NCBI RefSeq assembly: GCF_900086655.1
Contig: NZ_LT575476.1
Span: forward strand, 5,195,480-5,259,479
Origin: Paenibacillus tuaregi
GTDB lineage: Bacteria > Bacillota > Bacilli > Paenibacillales > Paenibacillaceae
Direction of reading: 5' to 3'
Length of the DNA: 64,000 nucleotides
A program made the position numbers and the translations under genes. The notes beneath the pieces are model-generated. The model ran no database searches and was not told the origin of the DNA. It was given only the letters and a program-made list of their open reading frames with translations. This document shows, piece after piece, positions 7,187 through 16,723 of the stretch; the stretch's first letter is position 1, and each line of letters starts with the position of its first letter.

Positions 7187-8461
7187 ATGCAGCTCTTTAA
7201 GAATATGACCTTTACGAAAATGTTCCTGGCCAACTTCACCTCCCAGCTGGGTACGGTCGTAGGCAATATGGCCTTTGTGTTCTACCTTCTGGATCACTTC
7301 AGCAGTCAGCCATCCTATGCCTCTATTGCGGAACTAATGTACTCGCTTCCCACGCTGGCGGTGTTCCTGTTCGTCGGTGTGCTGGCAGATAAGCTTGACC
7401 GCAAGCGTATTGCCATGAACAGTGACTGGATCCGCGCAGGGCTGACCGTTATTCTTCTGCTCGTTCTGCATCAGGGCTGGATTGCGGCAGCCTTTGCCAT
7501 TTTGTTTCTGCGCGGTGCAGTATCCAAATTTTTTGTGCCGGCTGAGACCAGCCTGCTTCAGGGCATCATGAAGGAAGACCAATATGTTCAAGCTGCCGGA
7601 TTGAACCAGTCTATCATGGGGATTTTTATGCTGTTCGGAACAGGGCTTGGTTCTATTGCCTATAATTATCTTGGGATTGAAGGTGCAATTATCATTGATG
7701 GAGCCAGCTTCCTCATTTCAGGGTTGTTGATTGCAAGATGCCGATTCGAGCCAGAGGTGCGGCTCCCGAACGGTCCGGCCAAGCTCAAGGACTTACATAT
7801 CCGGGTCATTGCCCAAGAGTTCTGGCAGGGCTTCAAATATATTCGTGCCAACAAGCTGCTGCTTGCCATTATTTCCGGATTTCTCGTATTTGGTGTAATC
7901 AACGGTGTGTTCTCCGTGCTCCCGATCTTCACTATGCGGTATAAGCTGAGCCCAGAGCATTACCAGACTTACTCAGCGCTGCTCACCGTCTTTCTCGGGA
8001 TCGGATTTCTGATTGGAAGCTCGATTGCCGCCGTGCTAATTCAAAAGTTCTCCAAGGTCACCGTACTGATCAGCGGCCTGATCCTATCTGCTCTTCTCAC
8101 CTTCCTGCTTGGCATGATGGACGGCATTTGGATTTATATGGTTCTGGTCTTAATCACTGGGCTCATTCTGGCTCCAGTTAATGTGGTCTTCGGCGGATGG
8201 CTGCCGGAGCTTGTGGACCCGGGCAGCATGGGCCGCGTAAGCGCCTGGATCGATCCGCTGATGATGCTGGGACAGTCGGTATCCTTGGGGCTCGTGGCTG
8301 TAGCTTTTCCTCAATATGTAACCATTGAATCACTCTATATGGTCCTTGGATTCTGTATCCTGGCGGTCAGCTTGTATTACTGGGTGATCCTGCCCTCGCT
8401 GAACCGTAAATATCAGTTATCGCGGTCCGAATCTGCGGGTATATCAACCGCTGCCGAATAA
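7187..8461 (+). CDS. MFS transporter, macrolide-efflux-like (MFS_3 type)
   Basis: A 424-residue membrane protein with about twelve spans. The N-terminal part (FLANFTSQLGTVVGNMAFVFYLL) and the loop GVLADKLDRKRIAMNSD are typical of the MFS_3/MefA-like branch, many of which export macrolides or other hydrophobic compounds. The substrate here is not known. The ribosome site is AAGGAAATGAGG before ATG 7187. It is cotranscribed with the TetR gene just upstream, so it is probably induced by a compound that releases that repressor. Confidence 0.87.
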   Translation: MQLFKNMTFTKMFLANFTSQLGTVVGNMAFVFYLLDHFSSQPSYASIAELMYSLPTLAVFLFVGVLADKLDRKRIAMNSDWIRAGLTVILLLVLHQGWIAAAFAILFLRGAVSKFFVPAETSLLQGIMKEDQYVQAAGLNQSIMGIFMLFGTGLGSIAYNYLGIEGAIIIDGASFLISGLLIARCRFEPEVRLPNGPAKLKDLHIRVIAQEFWQGFKYIRANKLLLAIISGFLVFGVINGVFSVLPIFTMRYKLSPEHYQTYSALLTVFLGIGFLIGSSIAAVLIQKFSKVTVLISGLILSALLTFLLGMMDGIWIYMVLVLITGLILAPVNVVFGGWLPELVDPGSMGRVSAWIDPLMMLGQSVSLGLVAVAFPQYVTIESLYMVLGFCILAVSLYYWVILPSLNRKYQLSRSESAGISTAAE

Positions 8462-8885
8462 CACACTTCTAACGAAGAATTAAAGATTACTGAGCTAGAA
8501 TTCACCTCAGCTGATGGTATATTCAGGAATTATTCAGATGGCTGAGGCGCGCTCCATTTAAGAGACATGTTTTCATTAAAAGTGTGTGTTCTTGGCGATT
8601 CAGTCAGCAAGGTTGGTGGTAAATAATCTGAGCCGGGAGCTCAGCCGGAGCAGGCTTCCGGCTTCTCTAACTGTGGCGATTTTGTGCGTTTTCATCTTAT
8701 TCTAAGGTTGGGCGCATATAATGAACCTACGTCATCCCACCCGAGCAGGCACCTAGCCTGTTATGTAACCTTTAGCCTTTTCAGCCGTAGTAGTGATCAA
8801 GAACCTTTTTGTTTTGTCTCTAAAGTGAACGATTTATCGTGCCGTACGCCTTCTACATAAAGAATCCTGAAATGAGGTTATACCT
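8462..8885. other. Intergenic region without recognisable gene
   Basis: 424 bases between the MFS gene and a small secreted protein gene. It contains a hairpin (AGCCGGA/TCCGGCT near 8650-8670) not followed by a T-run. No coding frame with a ribosome site, and no riboswitch class I could match, was found. Confidence 0.5.
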
Positions 8886-9320
8886 ATGCATCCGAAACGT
8901 ATTATCATCAGTGGTACTATTGCGGTGGTCGTTACCATTAGCACAGGCCTGCACAGTGAGAAAATATATGCCAGCCCGCTTGTCAAGCTGATCAGCATCA
9001 ATATAGACAAAGTGAGGCCGCAGTTGAAAAAGAGCGCTCAGGCCAGCCTGCCTGCCAGTGACAGCCTTCATACGGCGCTTGGAACCTCTTCCGATGAGGA
9101 GCTGTATCAGGCTGTCTACAACGGCCAGTCTCTGGCAGAGATTGCTCAGGCTAAGCAGGGGAACGTGCAGCAGGTTATTGACCTGCAGCTTGCAGAGCTT
9201 GAGCAGCAGCTTGAACAGCGTCTTGCCAGCGGCAGCCTGACTGAGGAGCAGTTCCTGGCCCAGAAGGCAGAGCTCCCAGCCATTGTGGAGAGCAGCGTCT
9301 ACGGTAAGAAATACAGCTAA
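8886..9320 (+). CDS. Small exported protein of unknown function
   Basis: A 144-residue protein with an N-terminal hydrophobic segment (IIISGTIAVVVTISTGL) and a plausible cleavage site after IYA, so it is likely exported. The mature part is Gln/Leu/Ala-rich and helical. It includes NGQSLAEIAQAKQGNVQQVI followed by LAELEQQLEQRLASGSLTEE, a pattern seen in small secreted Bacillales proteins with repeated SLAEIA helices. AATGAGG precedes the ATG. It is monocistronic, followed by a strong terminator. No enzymatic motif is visible. Confidence 0.7.
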   Translation: MHPKRIIISGTIAVVVTISTGLHSEKIYASPLVKLISINIDKVRPQLKKSAQASLPASDSLHTALGTSSDEELYQAVYNGQSLAEIAQAKQGNVQQVIDLQLAELEQQLEQRLASGSLTEEQFLAQKAELPAIVESSVYGKKYS

Positions 9321-9374
9321 GACCGAGACGGCTGGGTTCGTAATAAACGCGCTATCCTATGCCGTCTGGACCAT

Positions 9375-9420
9375 AAGGAAGCCCCGTACTTAAGGATGAG
9401 TACGGGGCTTCCTTTGCGTT
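9375..9420 (+). terminator. Intrinsic terminator
   Basis: A perfect 16-bp stem (AAGGAAGCCCCGTACT and its complement) with an eight-base loop lies 54 bases after the small exported protein gene. It sits between convergent genes and could act on both strands. Confidence 0.8.
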
Positions 9421-9511
9421 TGAGAGGATGCCTCCCTGTTTGCCAGCGCACAGGCGTTATCTGAACCCGCGAAATGCCTCAAATGTCTTCACGGGATCTA
9501 AGGGATCCCAT

Positions 9512-9835
9512 TCAAACTGGCTGAGGCGGGTCTGGCTCGTGCAAGTATCGCTGCAAATTAACACGGTTCCCTGGCAGCAGCTCAACCCCTTCGCTTTCCA
9601 GAAGCAGCATCTGCAGGGACTTGGATTCATCCTCCTGCAGTGCAATCTCCCCCTGTTTGTTCACCACCCGGTGCCACGGCAGCTGGTGCTTCCCGCTCAT
9701 CGAGTGCAGAATCCGCACAACCTGCCTCGCACCTCTGGGCGAGCCGGCACAGGCCGCAATCTGTCCATAGGTCATCACCCTGCCCTCGGGGATGGATTGA
9801 ATCACCGAGATGACTTGAGCCGTAAATGGGGTCAT
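9512..9835 (-). CDS. Alkyltransferase-like protein (ATL, MGMT fold without active Cys)
   Basis: A 107-residue protein matching the DNA-binding domain of O6-methylguanine-DNA methyltransferase (MTYGQIAACAGSPRGARQV, then LPWHRVVN). The catalytic PCHR motif is PWHR at residues 53-56, so Cys is replaced by Trp and no methyl transfer can occur. Such ATL proteins bind O6-alkylguanine lesions, flip out the base and pass the damage to nucleotide excision repair. The length is normal for ATLs. It is a single-gene unit convergent with the preceding gene. Confidence 0.9.
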   Translation of the reverse strand: MTPFTAQVISVIQSIPEGRVMTYGQIAACAGSPRGARQVVRILHSMSGKHQLPWHRVVNKQGEIALQEDESKSLQMLLLESEGVELLPGNRVNLQRYLHEPDPPQPV

Positions 9836-10026
9836 CGTATCACCCTAACTTAGCTGGTTTTGAAGCAGCTTTTTCTATATAAAACCGCTGTCTCAATTAT
9901 ACACCTCCGCGCTTATCGTGTGCTTCATAAATCAGAACCTCATTTGGGCTGGTGTTGATTCCTTGTTCAGGGTTATTTATCCTTAGGGTAGACTAACTAA
10001 CTATCATGAAATGGGGTTGTGCCAAA

Positions 10027-11262
10027 ATGAAGGAAGAAATTATCGGACGATTGACTTCGTACGTCAAGATTGACACCCAATCCAATGAAGACAGCGAGAC
10101 CTGCCCGTCTACTCCAGGACAGCTGACGCTTGCCCACATGCTTGTGGAAGAGCTGAAGTCCATTGGCATGTCTGAGGTCACTATTGACGAGAACGGATAT
10201 GTGATGGCAACCCTGCCCTCCAATACGGAGAGAGAGGTGCCGACGATCGGATTTCTCGCCCATGTCGATACGGCTACCGACTTCACCGGGGCTGGTGTAA
10301 ATCCGCAGATTCATGAGAATTACGACGGCAGAGACATTTTCCTGAATCCACAGCTGAATGTGGTGCTGTCCCCTGGAGAATACCCGCAGTTGTCCAATTA
10401 TATCGGACATACGCTGATAACTACCGATGGAACCACCCTGCTTGGTGCTGACAACAAGGCCGGAATTGCCGAGATTATGACGGCTATGGACTATTTAATT
10501 AAGCATCCGGAAATTAAACATGGCAAAATCCGGGTTGCTTTTACCCCTGATGAGGAGATTGGCCGGGGGCCGCAGCGCTTTGATGTTCCCGCCTTCAATG
10601 CCACGTATGCCTACACAGTGGACGGAGGGCCGCTTGGCGAGCTGGAATATGAAAGCTTCAATGCAGCGTCCGCCAAGATCACAATAAAAGGCAACAACAT
10701 CCATCCCGGCTCGGCCAAAGGTAAAATGATCAATTCCGCCAAAATCGCCATGGAATTCAATCGCCGCCTGCCTGCCAGCGAGGCACCGGAATTTACAGAG
10801 GGCTATGAAGGCTTCTATCATTTGCTGTCCGTAAACGGGGACGTGGAGTCCACAACCCTGTATTATATTATCCGTGACTTCGACCGGAAAGGTTTTGAAG
10901 AACGCAAGGCTGTCATTCAGCGGCTGGTTGAAGAGTTCCGCCAAACCTATGGGGAGGCCAATGTTCTGCTTAACATGAACGACCAATATTACAATATGCG
11001 GGAAAAAATTGAGCCTGTGCGGGAAGTGGTGGACATCGCTCACCAGGCTATGGTGAATTTGGGGATTCAGCCGGATGTGAAGCCGATCCGCGGAGGCACT
11101 GACGGTTCCCAGCTCTCTTATATGGGACTGCCGACCCCTAATATTTTCACCGGCGGCGAGAACTATCACGGTAAGTTCGAATTCATCTCGGTTGACAACA
11201 TGATTAAAGCGGTCCAGGTTATCGTTGAGATTGTACAGCTGTTCGAGCAAAAGGAAGCCTGA
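10027..11262 (+). CDS. pepT: Peptidase T (tripeptide aminopeptidase)
   Basis: A 411-residue M20B-family dinuclear zinc aminopeptidase that removes the N-terminal residue from tripeptides in the cytoplasm. Metal-site motifs are visible: [24 protein letters not shown] with the general-base Glu, and GGTDGS near the C-terminus. The N-terminus [19 protein letters not shown] aligns with PepT of Bacillus subtilis, which supports the ATG at 10027 over the one at 10006. It has its own region between a convergent ATL-side unit and a terminator. Confidence 0.95.
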   Translation: MKEEIIGRLTSYVKIDTQSNEDSETCPSTPGQLTLAHMLVEELKSIGMSEVTIDENGYVMATLPSNTEREVPTIGFLAHVDTATDFTGAGVNPQIHENYDGRDIFLNPQLNVVLSPGEYPQLSNYIGHTLITTDGTTLLGADNKAGIAEIMTAMDYLIKHPEIKHGKIRVAFTPDEEIGRGPQRFDVPAFNATYAYTVDGGPLGELEYESFNAASAKITIKGNNIHPGSAKGKMINSAKIAMEFNRRLPASEAPEFTEGYEGFYHLLSVNGDVESTTLYYIIRDFDRKGFEERKAVIQRLVEEFRQTYGEANVLLNMNDQYYNMREKIEPVREVVDIAHQAMVNLGIQPDVKPIRGGTDGSQLSYMGLPTPNIFTGGENYHGKFEFISVDNMIKAVQVIVEIVQLFEQKEA

Positions 11263-11492
11263 TCCTATCTAGACTCCCTAGGCAGCAGGGTGTATGATCC
11301 ACCACGGCATGCTTGAATAACCGGCGTGCGCCCTTGTCTCTCGGCTCAACAGAACCCGCAGCAACGTTGACGACAGGCATCATCACACATAATAGCTAAC
11401 CGTCTGGTCGATGTGATGAACACAACCATTTGGGCATGTCGCAACCAGATCTATGACGATCAGACTACAGGCGCTCATTGGAACATAAACAA
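11263..11492. other. Intergenic region after pepT
   Basis: About 230 bases with no supported coding frame. It separates pepT from the terminator shared with the convergent subtilase gene. Confidence 0.5.
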
Positions 11493-11547
11493 ACAAGCGT
11501 GCGGCCTCGCATTCTATCGAATGCGGGCTTGCACGCTTGTTCTTTTT
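11493..11547. terminator. Intrinsic terminator between pepT and subtilase gene
   Basis: A long stem (ACAAGCGTGC/GCACGCTTGT with inner GCATTC/GAATGC) is followed on the plus strand by TTCTTTTT. It lies between convergent genes. Confidence 0.8.
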
Positions 11548-11578
11548 AACAGATAAACTTCTCGCTCAATAGGGTTAG

Positions 11579-14500
11579 TTAGTTTACCATTTGCGCCTTG
11601 CTGAGCAGCTTCCAGATCGTTGCGGCTGCCATCTCCCGGCTGGTCGTAACCCCAGGGTGGAAGTAGAAGACTCCTCCTGAAATCTCACCCTGCATCAGTC
11701 CGGCTTCAGTTACAGCCTGGACACTGTCCTTAGCATACCCGGATACGGTTCCCGCATCACTATAGGTAGTGTGGGACGGATTGCTGGAGGACACCTCCAG
11801 AAGCTTCATTGCTTTGGACAGGATTACACTCAACTGCTCACGTGTAAGCGGCGCGCTCGGATCAAATTTGCCATTGCCCGTACCGTTGATCAATCCTGCT
11901 TCATAGGCTGCAGCCACATCGGCCGCATACCATGTGCCTGCCTTAACATCCGAGAATACGGATGCCGGAGTCGCGGAAGCAAGTCCCAGCGCCCGTGCCA
12001 GCATGGAGGCGAATTCCGCCCGGGTTACATTCATCTTCGGCGAGAATGTATCCGCAGATGTGCCGTTAATGAGCAGCTTGCCGGCCATAGCTTGAATCTG
12101 ATCCTTGGCCCAGCTTGCGGAGATATCGCTGAAGCTTACATTTCGAGCTACCACCGCATAGGTGGAGAACCCTGGACGGCTTACCGTTACAATCGTTGTT
12201 CCGTCTTCCCGTGGTGCAAATGTGGATGCAGCCGGACGGACAACTCCATTCTCTTCGTACAATACCCCTGCTGTACCCGGTTTAATGGTTCCTTTTACTG
12301 TAAAGGAGCGTTTGATTGACGTCTTATTGGCTTGAATCGGCTTGCTTCCTTGAGCATTGACTACATTAACCTCATAGCTCACCGGAGTTCCAACCACACT
12401 GCTTCCTGCTAACTGGGAAGTGAACACACCCTGCTTGGAGGCATCCGGTGCAATAACCACCTCTACTCCAGAGTCTGCCGGAACGCTCTTCATTAATAAC
12501 AGCGGAAGCGAGACAGATGAGCCTTCGCTGTTCACAACCAAAGTACTCTTGGCTGGAGCCTGAGCCAGAATCTGAACCTGGGCAGGGCTGATCGTTGCTT
12601 TAAGCTCCTGACTGCCGGTATCAGCTGCCGATACAACAAATGCGGCTGCCGATGATGCGGATTTTACCGAATTGGCCAGGTCCTCGTCCTTGAAGGAGAG
12701 GGACACCCCATTGCCGTTCTTTGCAGCTGCGCCGACCACTTGTACCTGCGTCTGGCCTTGGCTGATCACCGCCGGAATAGAAGGATTCACTCCGGTTGAA
12801 GGCTTTGTTGTTGGTACTGGCGCCGGTGCTGGTGTCGGCGTTGGAGTTGGCACTGGTGCTGGGCCCGGTGTCGGTGCTGGTGTTGGGTCCGGCATCGGCG
12901 TCGGATTTGGCACTGGTGTTGGCGTAGGATCCGGCGTTGGCGTTGGATCCGGTGTCACCGGCGGTGCGGCCGGAGCAATCGTGACCGGTACACTTACGAT
13001 CGTTGAGACAGAAGTAGTTGGAACAGTTGGAGTTAAGCCAGGAGCAGCTTGCTGCTTCAGTCCAATCTCTACTTTCAGCTCTGTATTTATTTTGGATTCG
13101 TTATAAGCCGGAATCTTCTTGAGAATTCCATTGTCGTCGATATAATTGGAGTTCATGCTCTTGATGACTTTATAGGAGAACTCATTGTTCTCCGGGAATT
13201 TAAGAACCGCTTTATCCAATTCTGTTGTGTTGGCGACGTTCACCAAACTCTTGAACTGATCCGCATGATGCAGCACTTTCTCCATATCCGCGGAAGTAAC
13301 GCGGAATTGACCGTAGGCGGTATACACGATTGGGTTTCCGTTTACATCCTTAACCGGTAAGCCCTGTGCATCTAATTGTGCTGCAAGTACCCCAAGCTTG
13401 TACGTTCCCGGTGCGAGTTTCTGATCAGGGCTGCCACCTACATCCGCATAGGTACCATCAATTTGATTGAACGTGTAGGTACCTGGCTGAAGGTACTGTC
13501 CAGCAGGAACTGTTTGGGATTTCATGGTCCCGATTAGGTTGTCGTCAAGACCATAGACATCAAGCTCAACATAGTTGGCGTCATTCGCTGTTAGTGTATA
13601 AGTAACACTCGTGCTCTTCGCTGTATTCTCCCCGTCTGTCCAGATTAACGCAGGCGAAGCAGATACGTCCTGAACGCCAAATCCATTGGCCGGTCTGTCT
13701 CCAACATGAACGACGAATGGCAGATGAAGGTCTGGAATTCCTGGTGTCGTGCTGGTTAGAAGCACTTCCCCTTCGTAGACCCCGTTCGCTGCATTCATTG
13801 TAGGCTGCACAGTTAGATTGAATTTAGATACAGACGAAGTTCCGTCGGTGCCGCCAGCCACAGTAACCTTCCCATTGGTAAGACCTTCGAGATTGGCGGT
13901 GATGTTGCTTACATCCGGAGTAGCCACAGGATGCTGCGGATCGCTGGTAACCGAAGGATGCATAACTACGGAAGCTGCATATTCCACAGGTTGACCTGAG
14001 AAGTTCTTGACTTGAAGCTCTTCGGTCTTGGCCTCATCGCCAACCTTCATAGTACCGAAGCTTGCAGATGAGCTGTAATTGTCCACCTCATGCGATACGA
14101 AGTACTTGTCCAAGATGTTGATCTTGTCCACGGCTTGCAGAACCGCCGGAGTATCGATCGCTTTAGCAATATTGACGCGCCCTGCACCTTCAGAGTACAC
14201 ATCGTATTGCACTCCATTCGCATCCGAAACCTCGTCTGAAGTGTTCGCCAATGCCGCACGGATATCGAACGGGCTCCAGTTCGGATGCTCCTGCTTAAGC
14301 AGCAAGGCAAGGCCAGCCACATGCGGAGTTGCCATGCTGGTGCCGCTGATACGCGAATAAGCTTCGCTGTATTCGTTATCCTGTTGACCGTATGCTGGCC
14401 AGGTAGACATGATGTTAACGCCTGGTGCAACCAAGTCTGGTTTAATGCTCAGATTGGCATCTGAATCAGGCCCTCTGGAGCTGAAATCAGCTATGATATC

Positions 14501-16555
14501 CCCCCGCGAAGTGTTCTTATCATAGTTACTGCCAAAGGTGAAATACAGCGGCTCATCCGGATTAGCCAGAACTTGTCTGGCCAGAGCCCGGCCCTCGGTT
14601 CCTGTCATGTCAAACGCCGGAATGTACTCCAGGCTGTCACCGAGATAGCCGGCACTTCCGATATGCCCGTTCCGGCTGCTATTAATCTTGGTATCATCCA
14701 GTTGAACTTCTGTGTCACTGGAATTAATCCCGTTGAACATAACTACAGCCTTGGCCCCGTGATCCTTGGCCAATTTCACTTTATCGGCAAATGCGCTTTT
14801 GCCACGGGAAATGAAAGCGACTTTACCCGTCACGTCTCTACCCTCATAGTCACCTTGTTGGCCAAGACCCACGTAAACAGCATCAATTGGGTCTGTACCA
14901 AGAACAGCGGCGAAATCCTCCTGGTTGGTCCGCCATGCCATCAAAGCCATGTCCTCTGAGCTGCCTGACTGCGGAGTTATATTGACATTCACTTGAGGAG
15001 AAGCAGTGGGGACCGCTTCAGCTTTAGTCTGAGTTTCACCCGCAGCCGCGTCTGTATGGTCTGCCTCAGGTGCAGAACCTCCCTGTACTACAGCTGCAGC
15101 ATCAGGCTCAGTGGCATTAGCCGTCTGATCTTGATTAGAGGCTGTATCTTGCTTAGCTGTAGCTTCAGTTCCCTCTAGGGCACCCGCAGCAGCAGCTGAT
15201 GCACTAGCATCGTCCGCCTTCACTGCATCAGAGGCAGCCGGGTCGGAACTGGCTGGACTCGTACCGGCCGCTTCCTGGCCGCCAGCATCCTTCTGAGCCG
15301 CCGAACCAGCAGATTGTGTGTCTGCGGCTTGAAGCCCTTGGGTCGCATTAGTCAGGTTCTGACCTGGTGCTCCCAGCGACCAATTTACCGTTCCTGTATA
15401 GTGGTTACTAGTGCTGTTCACCGCTCCAACCGAAATGGCGAGCTGGGAAGAAGCCGGGGAACCCATGGTGTAGTAATACTCCCCATTGCCTGCCGCGTTG
15501 CCGTTGGCCACGACTGCGGTTACCCCTGCCAGCACGGCGTTATTAATGGCGATGGCGTCCGGAGTATTAACGTCCTTTTCCAGGTCAGAGCCCAGAGAAA
15601 GGTTGATAACATCCATCTTCGCCTCGACCGCGTGCTCGATCCCGTCAATTACCTGAGCGGAGGAACCTACTGCCTTCTTCTCTTCAGGGTTATAACCCAG
15701 AACCTTGTATACATATAAATCGGCGTTGTAAGCTACTCCCTTCTGTACAATGTCCGAGAATGTATTTGCTGCTCTGCCGGCGATTGTACCGGATACATGA
15801 GTGCCATGCTGGGAGCCCGCTGACGAACCGCCTGGAATATCCTCATACGGATCATCATCCTGATTGATCGAGTCATATCCACCTTTGTAGGCACCCTTCA
15901 GATCCGGGTGATTGTAATCAATCCCGGTATCAATGACTCCCACCTTCAGGTGTTCACCCGTCAAATTTTTGTCCCAGGCCCCCTCAACACCGATCTGCTT
16001 GAGCGGGTTAATATCATAGAAAGGGCTTTGAGCGCCAAGACCATTCTGTTCTTCCTTGGGAACACTGAAATACGTATGGTTCTCACTGACCGACTTAACA
16101 CCCGGGATGGCGGCTAGAGCCGGAATCTGATCCGCGGGAATGGAGACTTCCATGCCGTTCAGAACCGTATCATACTTGTAATTGACGGTCAGATTGATGC
16201 CCGCAGCCTTGGCTTTGCTGAGCACAGTGGACTGCTGGCTGTCGGCTGCCTGTTCAGCCGATTCCGCAGTCAGGCTGGCAACACCCATTTTGCTGGCATA
16301 CATCCCCACCGCAGTCGGTTCCGCAGTAAGCTGAACAATAACTCTTACCTTCTGGCTCGAATCCGTGTCGATCTGCGGCGAGATATAAGCCGGCTGTACG
16401 GAAGCTAGAGATACTTTAGAGACAGGCAATGAAGTAGTTCCCGTTCCCACCCCCGCTGCCGCATCTGCAAAAGCGTACGGTGCAGCTCCTCCGGCGATCA
16501 AACCTACGGCGAGTGGAATCGATGCAATCTTGCTGATTAATCTCTGTTTGTCCAA
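11579..16555 (-). CDS. Large SLH-anchored subtilisin-like serine protease (Vpr-like)
   Basis: A 1658-residue secreted peptidase of family S8. In order: signal peptide (about 1-31, ending AFADA), I9-type propeptide (about 55-155), and a catalytic domain with Asp209 (GVIDTGID), His250 (HGTHVSG) and Ser740 (SGTSMATPH). That domain is interrupted by a roughly 110-residue Ala/Asp/Ser-rich low-complexity insert (about 400-510) and a PA domain (about 570-640). Fn3-like domains, a PTPDPTP-type linker (about 1190-1245) and three C-terminal SLH domains (about 1470-1655) follow. The SLH domains should tether it to cell-wall polymer. The TTG at 16555 has GAGAGGG upstream; the ATG at 16570 has none. It is flanked by terminators, so monocistronic. 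Confidence 0.93.
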   Translation of the reverse strand: MDKQRLISKIASIPLAVGLIAGGAAPYAFADAAAGVGTGTTSLPVSKVSLASVQPAYISPQIDTDSSQKVRVIVQLTAEPTAVGMYASKMGVASLTAESAEQAADSQQSTVLSKAKAAGINLTVNYKYDTVLNGMEVSIPADQIPALAAIPGVKSVSENHTYFSVPKEEQNGLGAQSPFYDINPLKQIGVEGAWDKNLTGEHLKVGVIDTGIDYNHPDLKGAYKGGYDSINQDDDPYEDIPGGSSAGSQHGTHVSGTIAGRAANTFSDIVQKGVAYNADLYVYKVLGYNPEEKKAVGSSAQVIDGIEHAVEAKMDVINLSLGSDLEKDVNTPDAIAINNAVLAGVTAVVANGNAAGNGEYYYTMGSPASSQLAISVGAVNSTSNHYTGTVNWSLGAPGQNLTNATQGLQAADTQSAGSAAQKDAGGQEAAGTSPASSDPAASDAVKADDASASAAAAGALEGTEATAKQDTASNQDQTANATEPDAAAVVQGGSAPEADHTDAAAGETQTKAEAVPTASPQVNVNITPQSGSSEDMALMAWRTNQEDFAAVLGTDPIDAVYVGLGQQGDYEGRDVTGKVAFISRGKSAFADKVKLAKDHGAKAVVMFNGINSSDTEVQLDDTKINSSRNGHIGSAGYLGDSLEYIPAFDMTGTEGRALARQVLANPDEPLYFTFGSNYDKNTSRGDIIADFSSRGPDSDANLSIKPDLVAPGVNIMSTWPAYGQQDNEYSEAYSRISGTSMATPHVAGLALLLKQEHPNWSPFDIRAALANTSDEVSDANGVQYDVYSEGAGRVNIAKAIDTPAVLQAVDKINILDKYFVSHEVDNYSSSASFGTMKVGDEAKTEELQVKNFSGQPVEYAASVVMHPSVTSDPQHPVATPDVSNITANLEGLTNGKVTVAGGTDGTSSVSKFNLTVQPTMNAANGVYEGEVLLTSTTPGIPDLHLPFVVHVGDRPANGFGVQDVSASPALIWTDGENTAKSTSVTYTLTANDANYVELDVYGLDDNLIGTMKSQTVPAGQYLQPGTYTFNQIDGTYADVGGSPDQKLAPGTYKLGVLAAQLDAQGLPVKDVNGNPIVYTAYGQFRVTSADMEKVLHHADQFKSLVNVANTTELDKAVLKFPENNEFSYKVIKSMNSNYIDDNGILKKIPAYNESKINTELKVEIGLKQQAAPGLTPTVPTTSVSTIVSVPVTIAPAAPPVTPDPTPTPDPTPTPVPNPTPMPDPTPAPTPGPAPVPTPTPTPAPAPVPTTKPSTGVNPSIPAVISQGQTQVQVVGAAAKNGNGVSLSFKDEDLANSVKSASSAAAFVVSAADTGSQELKATISPAQVQILAQAPAKSTLVVNSEGSSVSLPLLLMKSVPADSGVEVVIAPDASKQGVFTSQLAGSSVVGTPVSYEVNVVNAQGSKPIQANKTSIKRSFTVKGTIKPGTAGVLYEENGVVRPAASTFAPREDGTTIVTVSRPGFSTYAVVARNVSFSDISASWAKDQIQAMAGKLLINGTSADTFSPKMNVTRAEFASMLARALGLASATPASVFSDVKAGTWYAADVAAAYEAGLINGTGNGKFDPSAPLTREQLSVILSKAMKLLEVSSSNPSHTTYSDAGTVSGYAKDSVQAVTEAGLMQGEISGGVFYFHPGVTTSREMAAATIWKLLSKAQMVN

Positions 16556-16663
16556 TGTCTTCCCTCTCATTCTTCTAGTAAAATCTAATATTTCTACTAG
16601 AATAACAAGGTCCACTGAACCATTTCTGAACCATCGCTGCGCAGGACTAAAGAACTAAACCAA

Positions 16664-16708
16664 ACTAAAAAAGACGCTGCTCCGCCACACCTGCGGTCAA
16701 ACAGCGCC
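16664..16708 (-). terminator. Terminator of the kinase/regulator operon
   Basis: On the minus strand a stem formed by GGCGCTG and CAGCGTC, with inner CCGC/GCGG pairing, is followed by TTTTTT. It lies just after the response-regulator gene. Confidence 0.75.
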
Positions 16709-16723
16709 TCCCGGTCAAATCTG

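Noticed and set aside
8462-8885. Possible riboswitch upstream of the small secreted protein gene
   Set aside because: Compared from memory with the cyclic di-AMP, cyclic di-GMP and cobalamin classes; the conserved cores are absent.
9428-9853. Plus-strand 141-codon frame opposite the alkyltransferase-like gene
   Set aside because: It has no ribosome site and a composition typical of an antisense shadow; the minus-strand frame carries clear MGMT-fold motifs.
12790-12970. Short-period GGTGTTGG-like repeats that might suggest a repeat array
   Set aside because: They encode the Pro-Thr linker of the subtilase; there are no constant repeats with unique spacers, so not CRISPR.
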